A stretch of DNA of 64,000 nucleotides, taken from NCBI GenBank assembly GCA_959347315.1, contig OY365808.1:2701954-2765953 (forward strand), written 5' to 3'. This DNA comes from Bimastos eiseni (lineage: Eukaryota > Annelida > Clitellata > Crassiclitellata > Lumbricidae). The stretch's first letter is position 1. Each line of letters starts with the position of its first letter. The position numbers and the translations under genes were made by a program. Shown here piece after piece: positions 21,460 to 32,877 of the stretch. Below the pieces are notes generated by a model, which worked only from the letters and a program-made list of their open reading frames with translations, ran no database searches and was not told the DNA's origin.

Positions 21460-22933
21460 CTTCATCTTCGTCTTTCTCCTGCTAATTCTCCTCTTCACTG
21501 TCCAATTATCCTTTCTACTCTACCTCTATTAAGGTCGCCTTCTCTGCTGCCCTATGCTTCTTCTTATTAGCTTCTAGTATTTTCGTTTACTTCTTTATCT
21601 TTTTACTCCTACTTATTTTCGTTATTTCTTTTCATTTCCTTCTCTGTCCTATACAAGTGTTTCCTTCTCTTCTTCGTCTTACCCCTATCCTTTCCTTTCC
21701 TTCAGGCTCCTTCTCCCTGTTTCTCTTCCCCTCTTCCTTCTGCTCCTTCTTCGTGATCGTCTTATTGTTCAACATTTTCTTTACTTAATTGTTCTTTTTG
21801 CGATTGCCTTTCGTTTAATTTTTTTCTTCTTCCAGACCTTTTGACTTATCTATCTTTTTCATTTACTCCTCCTTTTTCTTGTTCTTGCTGTCTTCTGGTT
21901 CCAGTTCTGTTTCTGTTCTTGAACATCTTATCCATCATCGCCTTCATCCCATGCCTCCTCCTTCTTCTGCTCCTTTTTCTCCAAGTTATTCCTTCTCATC
22001 CTCCTCCTCCTCCTCCTCCTCCTCCTCCTCCTCCTCCTTCTCCTCATCATCATCATCATTTTCTTCTTGCCATACTCCTTCTTCTCCTCCTCCCTTTCTT
22101 CTTATAATTTTTCTTCTTCTTCTTCCTCCTCCTTTTCTTCTTCTTCTGCTCCTCTTCCGCAACCTTCTCCTCACTCTCCTCCTCCTCCTCTTCTACTATT
22201 TCTTCTTCTGTTTTCTCTTCTTACTTCCTCTTCTCTTCCTATTCCGTCTTCTTCTCCTCATTCTCCTCCTTCCTCTCCTACTCTTCTTCCTTCTCCTCTT
22301 CCTCCTTCTTCTCCTCCTCTTCCTCTTCTTCTTCTATTCCTCCATCTGTTAGTCCTCCTCCTCCTTCTTTTCCTACTTCCTACTTCCTCTTCTCCTCCTG
22401 CTTCTCCTTCTGTTTCTCCTCTTCATCAGCATCCTCATCTTTCTTATTTTTTCTTCTTCATCCACTGCAGCTGATATTCGTCTCCGGTTTCTCAGTAGCA
22501 TTTTCCGCCGCATCTGCCCCTCTCCCAACTTCCCCCTCTTTCGCCTCTCCCTCCCTCCCTCCCTCCTTCCCTCCCTCCCTCCTTCCCTCCCTCCCTCCCT
22601 CCCTCCCTCCCTCCCTCCCTCCCTTCCTTTTGTCCCCTCCCTCAATGTGTCTCGATCGTACCCACTGTATGTTACTTTGTCCTTATCTCTGTCTACGTGT
22701 GTCCGTGTGTGTGTGTTTGTCTGTCTGCACGGTTGCAAATATGTGTGTGTGTGTCTGTATGCGTGCATGTGTGTATACATGTATGTATGCATATGTATCA
22801 AAACACTTGAAATTGTACGATTTATTTAGCTCTCGAGGGGCAGTTAATCTGTCTGGCTGGCTGCCTGTCTATCTGTCTGTCTGTCTGTCTGTCTGTCTGC
22901 CTGCCTGCCTGTCTGTCTGTCTGTCTGTCTGGC

Positions 22934-22965
<32 letters not shown>

Positions 22966-23870
22966 GGTGTGTCTGTCTTCCTGCAGCAACTCTCTCTGCG
23001 CTCTTCAGCAGTTAAGAAGTAGGGCCTATCGATGTCTCAATGATCGATATTGCGGCTCTTCTGGTCTCATTTAATCCCAGAGCAGTTCAATTGTCTCACT
23101 TTCTGTCATTCCCTCTGTCTGGTTATATCTCTCTATCACCCCTCTCAGCCTCCTTAGGTCGACCTCTCTTCCTATTTCGAAGCATCTTTCTATGCATTTA
23201 TCTCATTCATTCTCTGTCTATATATTCCAATTTGTCTCATTATATGTCTCTATGTCTCCTTCTCTCGCTCTCTCAATTTCTCCAAGTAAGTATTCTGTCT
23301 CTGCTAGGTATTTCTCGACGTGAATGTGTCATTCGCTTGGCTACACTCCCTCCCTATATATAATAATTATATAATGTAACTATATATACATATATGATAT
23401 ATATATCCATCCATCCATCCATCCATCCATCCATCCATCCATCCATCCATCCATCCATCCATCCATCCATCCATCCATCCATCCATCCATCCATCCTTCT
23501 CTGTTGCTGCCTCATTATGAATCCATCTCAATCTATATCCTCTCTTCTTGTTCCTCAATTTATTTCCTTTTCTTCTCCATGTGCTTCTCCTTCTCCTTCC
23601 CCTTCTCCTTCTTCTTCTTCTCTTTCTTCTCATAATCATAACAGTCTTCTTCTTATCGTTCTTATTCTTACTAAATTATCTTCCAAGTCTCTTTTTTTTC
23701 TTTCATTCTTTCTTGCTTTCCTTCTTTCTTTTTCACTCACTCTCTCTCTGTCTGTCTGTCTGTCTGTCTCTGTCTCCCTGTCTCTGTCTATGCCTGTCTG
23801 TCTGTCTCTCTTTTTCTCTCTCTCTCCCGTCTTCCCTAGTTCTCTGTCCCTCTCTTTATCCCGTTCGTCA
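21460..23870. repeat. 2.4-kb pyrimidine-rich strand with nested microsatellites
   Basis: The plus strand is dominated by C and T over most of this stretch, and 21840-22470 is almost purely pyrimidine. Nested runs: (CTC)n near 21999-22038; (CCCT)n at 22549-22625; (GTCT)n at 22853-22978; (ATCC)n at 23405-23496; TCTG/CT at 23735-23830. Mirror-symmetric homopyrimidine tracts of this kind can form triplex (H-) DNA. All open frames here (poly-Ser/Leu/Pro, or Arg/Glu on the other strand) are artefacts of composition. Confidence 0.92.
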
Positions 23871-23879
23871 CATATGACA

Positions 23880-25895
23880 TCAAATGAGACTTACCTGAAT
23901 AATGAAAGCCTCTGGCAAATAACTATGCTGACGAAGGCTGCAGTGGTTATAATAATAGCCAGGTCAATAATTGATGGTTACCAATCGGACCAATGCAAAG
24001 GTCGACTCGTTTATAATCCATTAATCTTCTTTACAGTCAAATTCTCCGAAAACGTTCCGTTTCTTGGACTGACTGTAGTCTTTAGGCTCTGCAACTTCTC
24101 TCTATTCATTTAACTTTTCTATAAAGTATGTTAGTGACAGTCTCAGTTGATATAAGATCCAGTTTAGATAAAGAACGATATTTGTTTATCAGGTTTAATG
24201 ACTGCGGTAGATAAGTTCAACAAATCACCAATGTATTGTTCATCCCACTAAAGGCTGGCGGCAGGAAGTAATTAATCACCGGAACTCAATTAGAACCAAA
24301 TTAACGAGACAGGTGTGCTCATGATCGGTGCTAACTGGTCCAGGCTCAGAAAGGGGTGAGAGTCAAGCATTTAGGGTGTATTGCGTTCAGTCAGAACTGG
24401 AGCGGTGAGAGAGTGAGATATTGAGCGCATCTAGTTAGATATCTTTAAGGGGCGCTATATCAAGTCTTTCGGACATATTTGTTAGATCAAAGGTGACTGA
24501 CTGGAATAAATAACTGCCAGAGTGCAAGCATAACTGTGATTACAATCGGTAACTTCTATCGCGCCGAGGCTTATTGTGTTATAATGCTTTGAAACATTTT
24601 AAAACGCCTTATCGATGGGATGCTAGGGTGAAATGCTCAGAGACCATGAGAGGAGTATGCTTTCGAAGAAAAGAACAGCTAGAGTGGCTAACTAATTCCC
24701 TAATAATGACAGTGAGTAGAGAAGGAGACAACGCAATCCCATTGATACAAATGACTGAGGCTGAGCCAAAACTGATGGTAAGTAGGGGCACCGAAAAAGA
24801 ACTTATATCCAAGTCAAAATCATGTCGTGACCGAGAAGCGATATCGACAAACTGATCTGTCTGAAAATAAGTAAGTGAAGCATTGATTCGGATAAAACGA
24901 AGCAGTAAGATTTATTACAATCAATGATCGTCTGTCACTCTATCTAATAAGGGAACCAGCTGTAGTTCATAACACTCTGCCGATAAAATGATGTGCGTTG
25001 TATCAAGCAGGGTATACGAAGATGAACCAAGTCCATCCATCCATTTCGTACAATTGATTGAAACAATGAGTGTTTGTACATCGTACAATTGATTGTCCAA
25101 ATGATTACGAGTGTATAACTTGCAACGTGTAACGGAACTTTTATGTAGCGCCTTTTGAAATCAAAGCCGCTCACGATATAGTGTTATTGATTGCCTCTAT
25201 GATAGTTAATATTTCGCTATATCCCACAGCGTTATTTAACTGAAACAACTAGGATCAATTACAGAAGTTGCGAAGGAATCTAGAATTCTAGAATATATTA
25301 CAAATTCTCAATCTGTTTTGCCTTGCCTCTTGTAGTCTGAGATGGTTTTTGTAGTTGTAAACGAGACACGACAGTGGTATCTGTCAGAACCAGACCGTTT
25401 TACCAATGCGCAACCTTGGTCGACCCTAGTTTGATTATACGTCGTACCCTGAGGCTTTCTCGCCATTAGCGCTTCCTCCCAATGTTAAGCACGTCACTAA
25501 GCGCTCTCTCTGTACTAAGCGCTTTCTTCCTTTGCTAAGCGCCTTCTTCGTGCGCTGTGCTCTTGGTCATTAGCGACTCGTCGTAGACTAATCTAAAAGC
25601 GAGCGCTTGCCATTCCTGACTAATACCTTTCATTTTCCCACGAAATACATTCGACGACATCCTTGAAATTCAAAATCCTTTCCTCGATGTTGAAACAGTT
25701 GTAGATGTGGAAATAAGAATTCGCTTTCAACTGTCTGTGGCATATGTTACCGATAATGTCCACGTCCTTTCACCTGGCCATTGTTCGCACGAGGATGAAT
25801 TATACCTGATCAACATTGAGAACGTTAATCCAAATCAGGTGTAGCTTCAACATGGATTTCAGTGGCGCCACATAAATAAAAATCATAGACACATG
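23880..25895. other. Intergenic, no gene recognised
   Basis: Unique-looking sequence. At 25135-25180 a reversed TTTATGTAGCGCC word marks a possible LINE/SINE 3' end. At 25480-25560 the motif (T/A)CTAAGCGC(T/C)(T/C)T recurs about four times. No exon is recognised. Confidence 0.45.
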
Positions 25896-25899
25896 CATT

Positions 25900-26320
25900 C
25901 AGTATATATATATACGCAGATATATACATATACATATACATATGCGCATTCGTAGAAACATATACATGCACACACGCACAAACACACACACGCAAAGACA
26001 TATATATATATATGTATAAATATAAAATAGATATTGTATACACACATGCATACACACATACACACACATGTATATATATAATATATATATATATATACAT
26101 ACATTCATATAATGATATAGGCCTACGGCCTACATACACGTATAGGTAAATACATACAAAATAATGTCCGCCACGCATATACGTACACACATTATACATA
26201 GGGACCTACTCAAATAATATATGCTCGCGTAAATACATACATACATACATGCACAACTACATAATACTACACGCATGAATATATATATATATAGACATTC
26301 ATGCGTACATACATAATAGG

Positions 26321-26389
<69 letters not shown>

Positions 26390-26390
26390 G
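25900..26390. repeat. AT/AC/ATAC simple-sequence cluster
   Basis: Mixed (TA)n, (CA)n and CATA runs at 25905-26125, and a pure (TA)n tract of about 62 bp at 26325-26386. TAGGCCTA octamers sit at about 26116 and just left of the last run. Confidence 0.93.
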
Positions 26391-26399
26391 CACGATAAT

Positions 26400-27755
26400 A
26401 AGTCAGTGGCTCGATCAATCAAACCCAGACTCATCGTTCTAAAATATCCTTCAACGGCAGCAAAAGATCTCAACGGAATATATCTGAATTAAGGCCAGAC
26501 ACGAAACAGCAATTACATCCCTTGTCAAAATTGAAGCGCTATATAAGCATACGCGCCCTTACTCTTATTTCCGGAAGCAACGTTGAATCGCGAACCCTGG
26601 TGGAGCGATATGGAACGAGTGACATGGCATAACATTGCATAATATTGCACTAATGGTGTAACTTTACCAACCAAAGTGGTCGGAGCAACCACTCGTTCAG
26701 CCTCAGTTACCAGAAAGTAGGTGACGTCACCAGTTTATGCAGCGCAAGACATGATTAAGGAGGCCTACGCTATAACGATCTCTAAGTATACTTTTTGGGA
26801 AAGTAGGCCGATACCTCAAGGCAGTCATAATGATAAGAGTAATAGTGATAATTTCCATTTAATTTCAAACCACAAACCGCATTATTATTACAAGTATAGT
26901 GAGCTTTAAATAATAAACCGTAAAATAAAATCCTTGAACATGTAACTCTTAAAGCAATGATTTAGAACAGTAAGCAAAAGTACCGCATAAATGCTCACGT
27001 ATAGGTTTTCAAGTCCATATTGCGCATAGGCCTACTGGTAGACATCTATGTGGACCCATAGGCTTATTATAGAACTTGGAAATTCCATAACTAGCGAATT
27101 TGTCGACTCGACACGTGACTTTAATATCCGGTAAGTCTAGACATTTCATGTTTCTTTTAATCACCGACTAAACTGTTCGAGTAACGAACACGTACTTCGT
27201 GCAGTTTCGTGTCATCCAAGAAATCACGCGGTATTAATCAATGATCTGCTATTTATACAGGCCAAAAAAATAGTAAGAAATGTCGCTTTCATTTTTCACT
27301 GGAGGCGCAGAGCATCGAATAAGACAGGTCTCACTGGGGAACGCACAAAAGCCCCCCCCCGGACAAAGCCGCCCCCCATTTTGGGTCGAACATTTGCCCC
27401 CGGATAAAGGCCCCCCTAGTGTGAAGTATGAACGGATGATGACAAGTTATATATTTAACTGCCATTATGTAAAATATATGAAAACAAGCAATTAATTATC
27501 GTGTCATATAGGAGACAAAGTGAGTCCAGTTCTGAATCTTTATTAATCTTCTGAACTGCAATTTGAATGGGCCCGGTGTTCCTCTGGCTGTGGAGCTACC
27601 AGGCTCCACAAGACTGGGTAAGACCTTAGAAGTCTAAGGCCCTGGAATGGATGGGCCCGAGGCATATGACTCCCTGGAGAAGTTGGAGTACAACCCACAT
27701 TCATACACTAGGAAGTAACTAAGTCTTGTCCGCAGCAGAGTTAATGTCTAATTGT
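26400..27755. other. Intergenic, no gene recognised
   Basis: A GCGCTATATAAG word near 26533 is a possible LINE/SINE tail. A C-run with related GCCCCCC words lies at 27350-27415. No exon is recognised. Confidence 0.4.
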
Positions 27756-27759
27756 CTAT

Positions 27760-28078
27760 CCTACAGCTTTATTGAACCAAACGCCAACGGGGGATTTCAA
27801 GTCTTACACATAGCTGAGGTCATCTTGTTGCCCAGTTTCATTGAACCAAACGCTGACGGGGGATTCCAAGTCTTACCCAGAGCTGAAGTCATGTTGTTCC
27901 CTAGTTTCATTGACCCCAACGCTTATGAGGGATTTCAAGTCTTACCCAGAGCTGAGGTCATGTTGTTTCCCAGTTTCATTGAACCAAACGCTTACGTTGG
28001 ATTTCAAGTCCTGTCCATAGCTGAGGTTATGTATGTTGCCCAGTTTCATTGAACCAAGCGCTGACGGGGGATTTCGCT
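27760..28078. repeat. 69-bp minisatellite, five units, in frame
   Basis: The word ATTGAACC (or one-base variant) occurs at 27771, 27840, 27909, 27978 and 28048, that is 69, 69, 69 and 70 bp apart. Four units stay in one open frame and encode variants of FIEPNADGGFQVLPRAEVML (23 residues per unit); the fifth is shifted by one base. Changes between units occur at all codon positions. There is no sign of a surrounding gene, so I treat it as a minisatellite and not as an exon. Confidence 0.9.
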
Positions 28079-28207
28079 GGGAGCATCTGTCTAATCAGGC
28101 GGATCCAACGCATGCCAATATACACACACAGCAACAGAAGCTGGCTTAACCAACCTAGACCCACGCACACACTCACGTAGATACTCACAAGGCACGCACA
28201 CACTAAG

Positions 28208-28282
28208 AGAGACACACATACACACACATACACACACATACACACACATACACACACATATACACACATACACACACATACA
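28208..28282. repeat. (CACACATA)n microsatellite
   Basis: About 75 bp of ACACACATAC units. Confidence 0.93.
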
Positions 28283-28659
28283 CGGTTGTCGGGCAATGAG
28301 ATCTCCGCTGGTAATAGGTCCTAGTCGTGGTCGTCGAGAACAGAAAATGCCATCAAATTGTCGATATAAACGTGGAATCCGCTGCTGTCCCATCCTCATC
28401 CTTTCCATCCGCTGCTGCTGCTGCAGGCATCACGTATTATCGGAACGCTGATGGTCAGAAGATGCCTCCGGCTGCGTCGCAGTGCCATAAATACCTCGAC
28501 GGTGATCGTGCTGCTGATGAGGGAGACGGCTCGTGCCATCACCGTCACTGATAAATGCCCATCTTTCAAAGAAGGGTCCACTCATGCAGGTATGCCACTG
28601 CAGTCGAAGAACGTGCGGAACGACAACAGGATGTACAAAACGGATATATGCGAATATAC

Positions 28660-28834
28660 AGAGAGAGAGAGACAGACAGAGAGAGAGACAGAGACAGACA
28701 GAGAGAGAGACAGAGATAAAGAGAGAGAGAGGGAGACGGAGACAGAGAGAGAGAGACAGACAGAGAAATGGATGGACGGACGGACGGACGGACGGACGGA
28801 CGGACGGATGGATGGATGGATGGATGGATGGATG

Positions 28835-28886
<52 letters not shown>
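28660..28886. repeat. Compound (GA)n(GACA)n(GGAC)n(GGAT)n(GATA)n microsatellite
   Basis: Five tetranucleotide or dinucleotide phases follow one another, each differing by one base from the next (GGAC to GGAT to GATA), as expected from stepwise mutation and expansion. The plus strand is purine-rich. Confidence 0.95.
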
Positions 28887-28888
<2 letters not shown>

Positions 28889-29369
28889 ATAAGGTAAAGT
28901 GGAATTTGACGAGACTATTGACACTCGAATTGAGGTATAGATAGTTAAACAGCAAGACATAGATAGACAGGTACAGTGACAGGCACACAGACATATTTGG
29001 AGAGACACAAACACACACAATCACATTAAATAAGACCCGCCGTTCGTTTGACGTGTCTAAATTGACTGCGCAAATGATATGACATAATAGTCTTTGCAAT
29101 TCGAAACCACCAAGAATGTCATAACGTCGGTATTTTAAGTAAATCGGGTGCTGAAAATAGTCACGTTAACTTAGAAATTGAGAAAAGAATGCTTTTGTAG
29201 AAATTTAATATTCCCTGATCTTTTCGCTCATGAGCCTTTCTAGGGCGAATAAGCTGCTTTTTGTATTTGGCCCCTATAGCCTGTATCGACCCACAAGATA
29301 AAAATATTTGCTAAGTTGAGGAGTGAGTGAGTACTGCAGGTCAGTGGGATTTGCCAATTTTAAAAGTTA

Positions 29370-29530
29370 GTAACGATCCTTCAGCTCCTACGTTTTACAG
29401 ACCAGTTTCAATTACTCCAACTTTATGCAAAATTATGGAAAAATGATTGCAAGTAAACTTCATTAGTTCACTATAAAATTTAAAAAAAATAAAACATTAT
29501 TATCCGGGACTGCCAGATTTTAAATAAATC
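29370..29530 (+). pseudogene. I-like LINE reverse-transcriptase fragment
   Basis: Reads DPSAPTFYRPVSITPTLCKI and then MEK before a stop. This matches the RT block DPTAPESYRSISLTPSLCKI of the minus-strand LINE at 32880-34550, so it is a third trace of the same family. Confidence 0.6.
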
Positions 29531-29610
29531 ATCTTCTTGCCAAAGTAAGTAAACTGTAACAGGTGCAGTTGACGTAATAGGTCTACAGGTACTTACCTAA
29601 TCTGCCCTAA

Positions 29611-29765
29611 TAAAAATGCACCAAAATGTGGAAACTGCAATGAGGCACACAGTGCGGCCTATACTAAGTCTTGGAAATATTTATTAATTCAGCAGGCAAT
29701 TAAGGATAAAACTGTCACAAGAACTTTTTATTCAGATATGGTGAAGAATAAAAAAAACTCAAAAT
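29611..29765 (+). pseudogene. LINE ORF1 zinc-knuckle fragment
   Basis: Reads NAPKCGNCNEAHSAAYTKSW and then KYLLIQQAIK. The CX2CX4H spacing is that of gag-type zinc knuckles in LINE ORF1 proteins; the last cysteine, expected about five residues after the histidine, is serine here. It follows the RT fragment, which is the reverse of the normal ORF1-ORF2 order, so two copies or a rearrangement are involved. Confidence 0.45.
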
Positions 29766-29769
29766 CCAG

Positions 29770-30415
29770 AACCATCCCCCATTTATACCAACACTACACG
29801 TATTTCACCTGAAAAGCAAAAAAGATGGAACTACATAACTACTTCAAAAGGATGCCTCGTCAGCTTAAAATGGAATTGAAAAAGGCAGCTGGAAATGAGG
29901 TATAAAAGTTACACCGTGTAGGAGAGGGTCTTCGTGTTACATCTTATAGCATCCATCAGCACAATTGGTTGCTAAGCTTGACCAACTTAGCTACTTGAGC
30001 TAAAGATGCTTTAACAGTTGGACATGCTATGTGGTGCTACTTATAAGACGACCTTAAACTTAAAAGAGGTGTCTTATGTCGAAGTTTTCATCGGTCGCGT
30101 ATGTGACAAGTGAATTTCACGACTAAGAACAGTTGATGAATGAATACAAATGCTACAAACCGTGACTAAGCAACACCATTGGTCTGTATACGACATGGAA
30201 CGGAGAGCTAATAGCAATTTAAACTTGGATTACAGATAAAAGAATGTGTTTGTGTTTTTTAAATGTGTTTTTCGTAGGAAGATCTTTTTTCAACATGCTC
30301 GAAGTGGTAAGACGTATTAGGACGTTATAATATTGCTTGAATTCTCGCTCAATTTCTGGCACCTATATGGCGAATAACGATAAGACTTGAGATTTCTAGT
30401 TGCCGTGTAATTACT
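29770..30415. other. Intergenic, no gene recognised
   Basis: Possible further decayed LINE sequence; no domain can be named. A TTAAAAGAGGTGTCTTATG word near 30060 resembles part of the dispersed AGGTGTC unit. Confidence 0.35.
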
Positions 30416-30419
30416 CGGT

Positions 30420-30495
30420 GTAGTGACAAACATACTTATATATCAGCGTCGCCCTCCTCTTTTTCCCAGGCTTGGGACTAACACTGCCAGAATGC
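30420..30495 (+). repeat. Rep-A dispersed repeat, copy 11
   Basis: Carries ATCAGCGTCGCCCTCCTC, then CCAGGCTTGGGACTAACACT followed by GCCAG. Left end replaced or lost. Confidence 0.7.
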
Positions 30496-30682
30496 GAGCA
30501 GTGGGAGAATTCACAGGATTTGACGATCTATATTTTGACTGCCTAACTAATGACAGGCTCAATTATTACACAGTTTATTTCATTCTCAGTATAGCCCGTA
30601 ATAGTACTACGTTCCACACTACGCTTGTTGAAATCGATATTAGCTTGCATTCTCTGTAAGTAGTATAACAGTAATATTTCCA

Positions 30683-30765
30683 GTTTAGCGACACTATGCG
30701 ATAACAACGATCATTAGCGTCGCCTTCCTAATAATCCAGACTTGGGACTGGCGCTGTCAGAGTTC
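30683..30765 (+). repeat. Rep-A dispersed repeat, copy 12
   Basis: Carries CAGTTTAGCGACACTATGCG, then ATCATTAGCGTCGCCTTCC, then CCAGACTTGGGACTGGCGCT followed by GTCAGAG. Confidence 0.75.
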
Positions 30766-30896
30766 AAACATTGGCGGAGTTTGCTCTGTACAGCTGCGTC
30801 TTGTTTGCATAACAAATGCATCGCAATTTACTATAGTTAAAATTAGAATCTAGGTCGCAGTTTGACGACTACAAATTGCAATTATTATGGAGTCTC

Positions 30897-31014
30897 AGCG
30901 TTTCAGCTTTTTGAAAATGAAGTTTTCATGACTATTATTATTACACTGCTTAGACACCTCTAAGACGATTTCATAATAGTCATGAAAACTTCATTTTCAA
31001 AAAGCTGAGACGCT
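30897..31014. repeat. Near-perfect hairpin: 41-bp arms, 36-base loop
   Basis: The left arm 30897-30937 and right arm 30974-31014 are reverse complements at 40 of 41 positions; for example CTTTTTGAAAATGAAGTTTT pairs with AAAACTTCATTTTCAAAAAG. The loop contains a smaller stem, CTTAG...CTAAG. The low divergence between arms suggests recent origin or constraint. Length and shape would fit a microRNA-type precursor, but they also fit a foldback element; there is no evidence of transcription in the sequence. Confidence 0.85.
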
Positions 31015-31144
31015 AGTTGGACTAATTCTAGGCGTTCACTACTCTTGCCAAATTTGAAACTGAAGACCAAATTGGGCATATTATAAAATTTGACTTATCG
31101 AATTATTCAATTCGATAATTCAATTTTATGTCGCTCAGTACCTT

Positions 31145-31475
31145 AGTACCTTACATCTGCTTTTGTAACCAGCAGAATTGATCACTGCAGCGCTGTTCTG
31201 GCTGGTCTTCCCTGTGCCTTAATGGTGCGTTTAGATCGCGTTCTTCGCTCTGCGGCCAGGCTTATTGGACATATACCTAAATTTTCACCGTTTTCAGCTT
31301 ATATGCGCGATGTCCTTCACTGGCTACCGGTTCAACAACGCATTACTTTCCGCATTGCGACACTAGTTTGGTGGTGTCTCTCTGGTTGTGCGCCATCCTA
31401 ATTGACTGAACTATGTCGTCCGGTGTCTGAACTCCTTTCGCTTACATTATACGATGCTAAATGTCGGTCTACCAA
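31145..31475 (+). pseudogene. CR1-like LINE C-terminal fragment 1
   Basis: The broken frame reads SRIDHCSAVLAGLP, then RLDRVLRSAARLIGHIPKFS, then LHWLPVQQRITFRIATLV and CRPVSELLSL. This is the region after the RT core in CR1/L2 LINEs (DYCN..L.GLP, N.AARL, LHWLP...R..FK). At least one in-frame stop is present. Closely similar fragments lie at 35120 and 37040. Confidence 0.75.
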
Positions 31476-31484
31476 GTTTTTGTA

Positions 31485-31705
31485 GTTTCAGTTTAATGGC
31501 ACTGCGTGATAAGAAAGATAGTTAGCGACGCCCTCCTCCTTTATCTATTCTTGGGACTGACATTGCCAGAGTGCAAAGAGTGGAGGAGATGTTTGAAGTA
31601 TGATGGAAATGCATGTTCGAGCCTACAGAGTATTATTTAGTATTATTATTCAAGAGTTTAACGACATCTTATAGCAACACAGGCTGTTGACGTCTTCAGA
31701 ATTTG
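31485..31705 (+). repeat. Rep-A copy 13 plus Rep-B module
   Basis: Rep-A (GTAGTTTCAGTTTAATGGCA, GCGACGCCCTCCTCC, CTTGGGACTGACATTGCC) ends near 31575. Rep-B (GAGTTTAACGACATCTTATA, then GCAACACAGGCTGTTGACGT) follows at 31655-31705. It sits directly after the CR1-like fragment. Confidence 0.75.
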
Positions 31706-31764
31706 TTACATTTCATTTCGATTTCGTATATAGTTTAAATCCTTTATCTTTATGTTGTCTTTCT

Positions 31765-32143
31765 TTCTTTAGTCTTTCTGTTTTCTTTCTTTTGTCTTTC
31801 TGTTATCTTTCTTTAGTCTTTCTGTTTTCTTTCTTTAGTCTTTCTGTTTTCTTTCTTTAGTCTTTCTGTTTTCTTTCTTTAGTCTTTCTGTTTTCTTTCT
31901 TTAGTCTTTCTGTTTTCTTTCTTTAGTCTTTCTGTTTTCTTTCTTTAGTCTTTCTGTTTTCTTTCTTTAGTATTTCTGTTTTCTTTCTTTAGTCTTTCTG
32001 TTTTCTTTCTTTAGTATTTCTGTTTTCTTTCTTTAGTCTTTCTGTTTTCTTTCTTTAGTCTTTCTGTTTTCTTTCTTTAGTCTTTCTGTTTTCTTTCTTT
32101 AGTCTTTCTGTTTTCTTTCTTTAGTCTTTCTGTTTTCTTTCTT
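31765..32143. repeat. 22-bp minisatellite, about 17 units
   Basis: The unit is CTTTCTGTTTTCTTTCTT plus TAGT, almost unchanged over about 380 bp with a few one-base variants (TAGTATTTC). Homogeneity points to recent expansion. The plus strand is T/C-rich. Confidence 0.95.
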
Positions 32144-32399
32144 CCCTTTGTATTGTTATTGATTCCATTTCTGCATGACTGGTTGCTGAGACAGCAATAT
32201 TCGACATATGGTTGTTGTAGATATTTCATCACATATAAATGATTATCACATTTTATTCCTACATATATAAACATACATATTGTATAAATATATATATATA
32301 TACATACAATGTACGAACATACATATGTAAAATTTATTCATGTGGCCATATAGCTTCTTTTTTGTTCATGAAGGCTCTTTTTTGACCATATCGGTTCTT

Positions 32400-32877
32400 T
32401 TCTTATTTTAGTTTTTTTCCCATGAAGGTTTTTTCCCTCTTATTTACAGGGCATCACAACAATTCCATAACATCAATGTCAAACTATCTATATAAATGTT
32501 AACAAGTAATATTTAATATTAACAGTACATCATTTATAGCATAGGATTATAGACAATATTCAATAATCCAAAACAACATAACAACCAAAGGAATAATAAT
32601 AAATCCAGACATTCAGGATTACAAAATAAACGAATTAATATTAACTTAACAGCTAAAGTTTCAATAATAAAATAATACATTCATCACTACAAAACAATCC
32701 AATTAATATGTTGTGTCCAATTGTTGGTGTTTAAAATAGTTTACGAAATGGTTTTTCCAATATCCAGTCTGCACAATAACCATATTTAGTTCCCCAAACA
32801 AAGTAACAAGTTTGGACATTGAACTTACATAATGTATTATTGAACATTATTCCACTAATTAATTGTACTAATTAATT
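32400..32877 (-). other. Probable 3' flank or 3' UTR of the adjacent LINE
   Basis: AT-rich sequence lying downstream of the minus-strand RNase H frame. It may be LINE 3' UTR; no distinctive tail could be fixed. Confidence 0.3.

Noticed and set aside
21840..22474. Serine/leucine/proline-rich or arginine/glutamate-rich proteins
   Set aside because: Composition artefact of the pyrimidine tract; no start context, domain or splice border.
27760..28078. CRISPR or protein-coding repeat gene
   Set aside because: The 69-bp units adjoin directly with no spacers. The last unit breaks the frame and no exon borders were seen, so a minisatellite is the simpler call.
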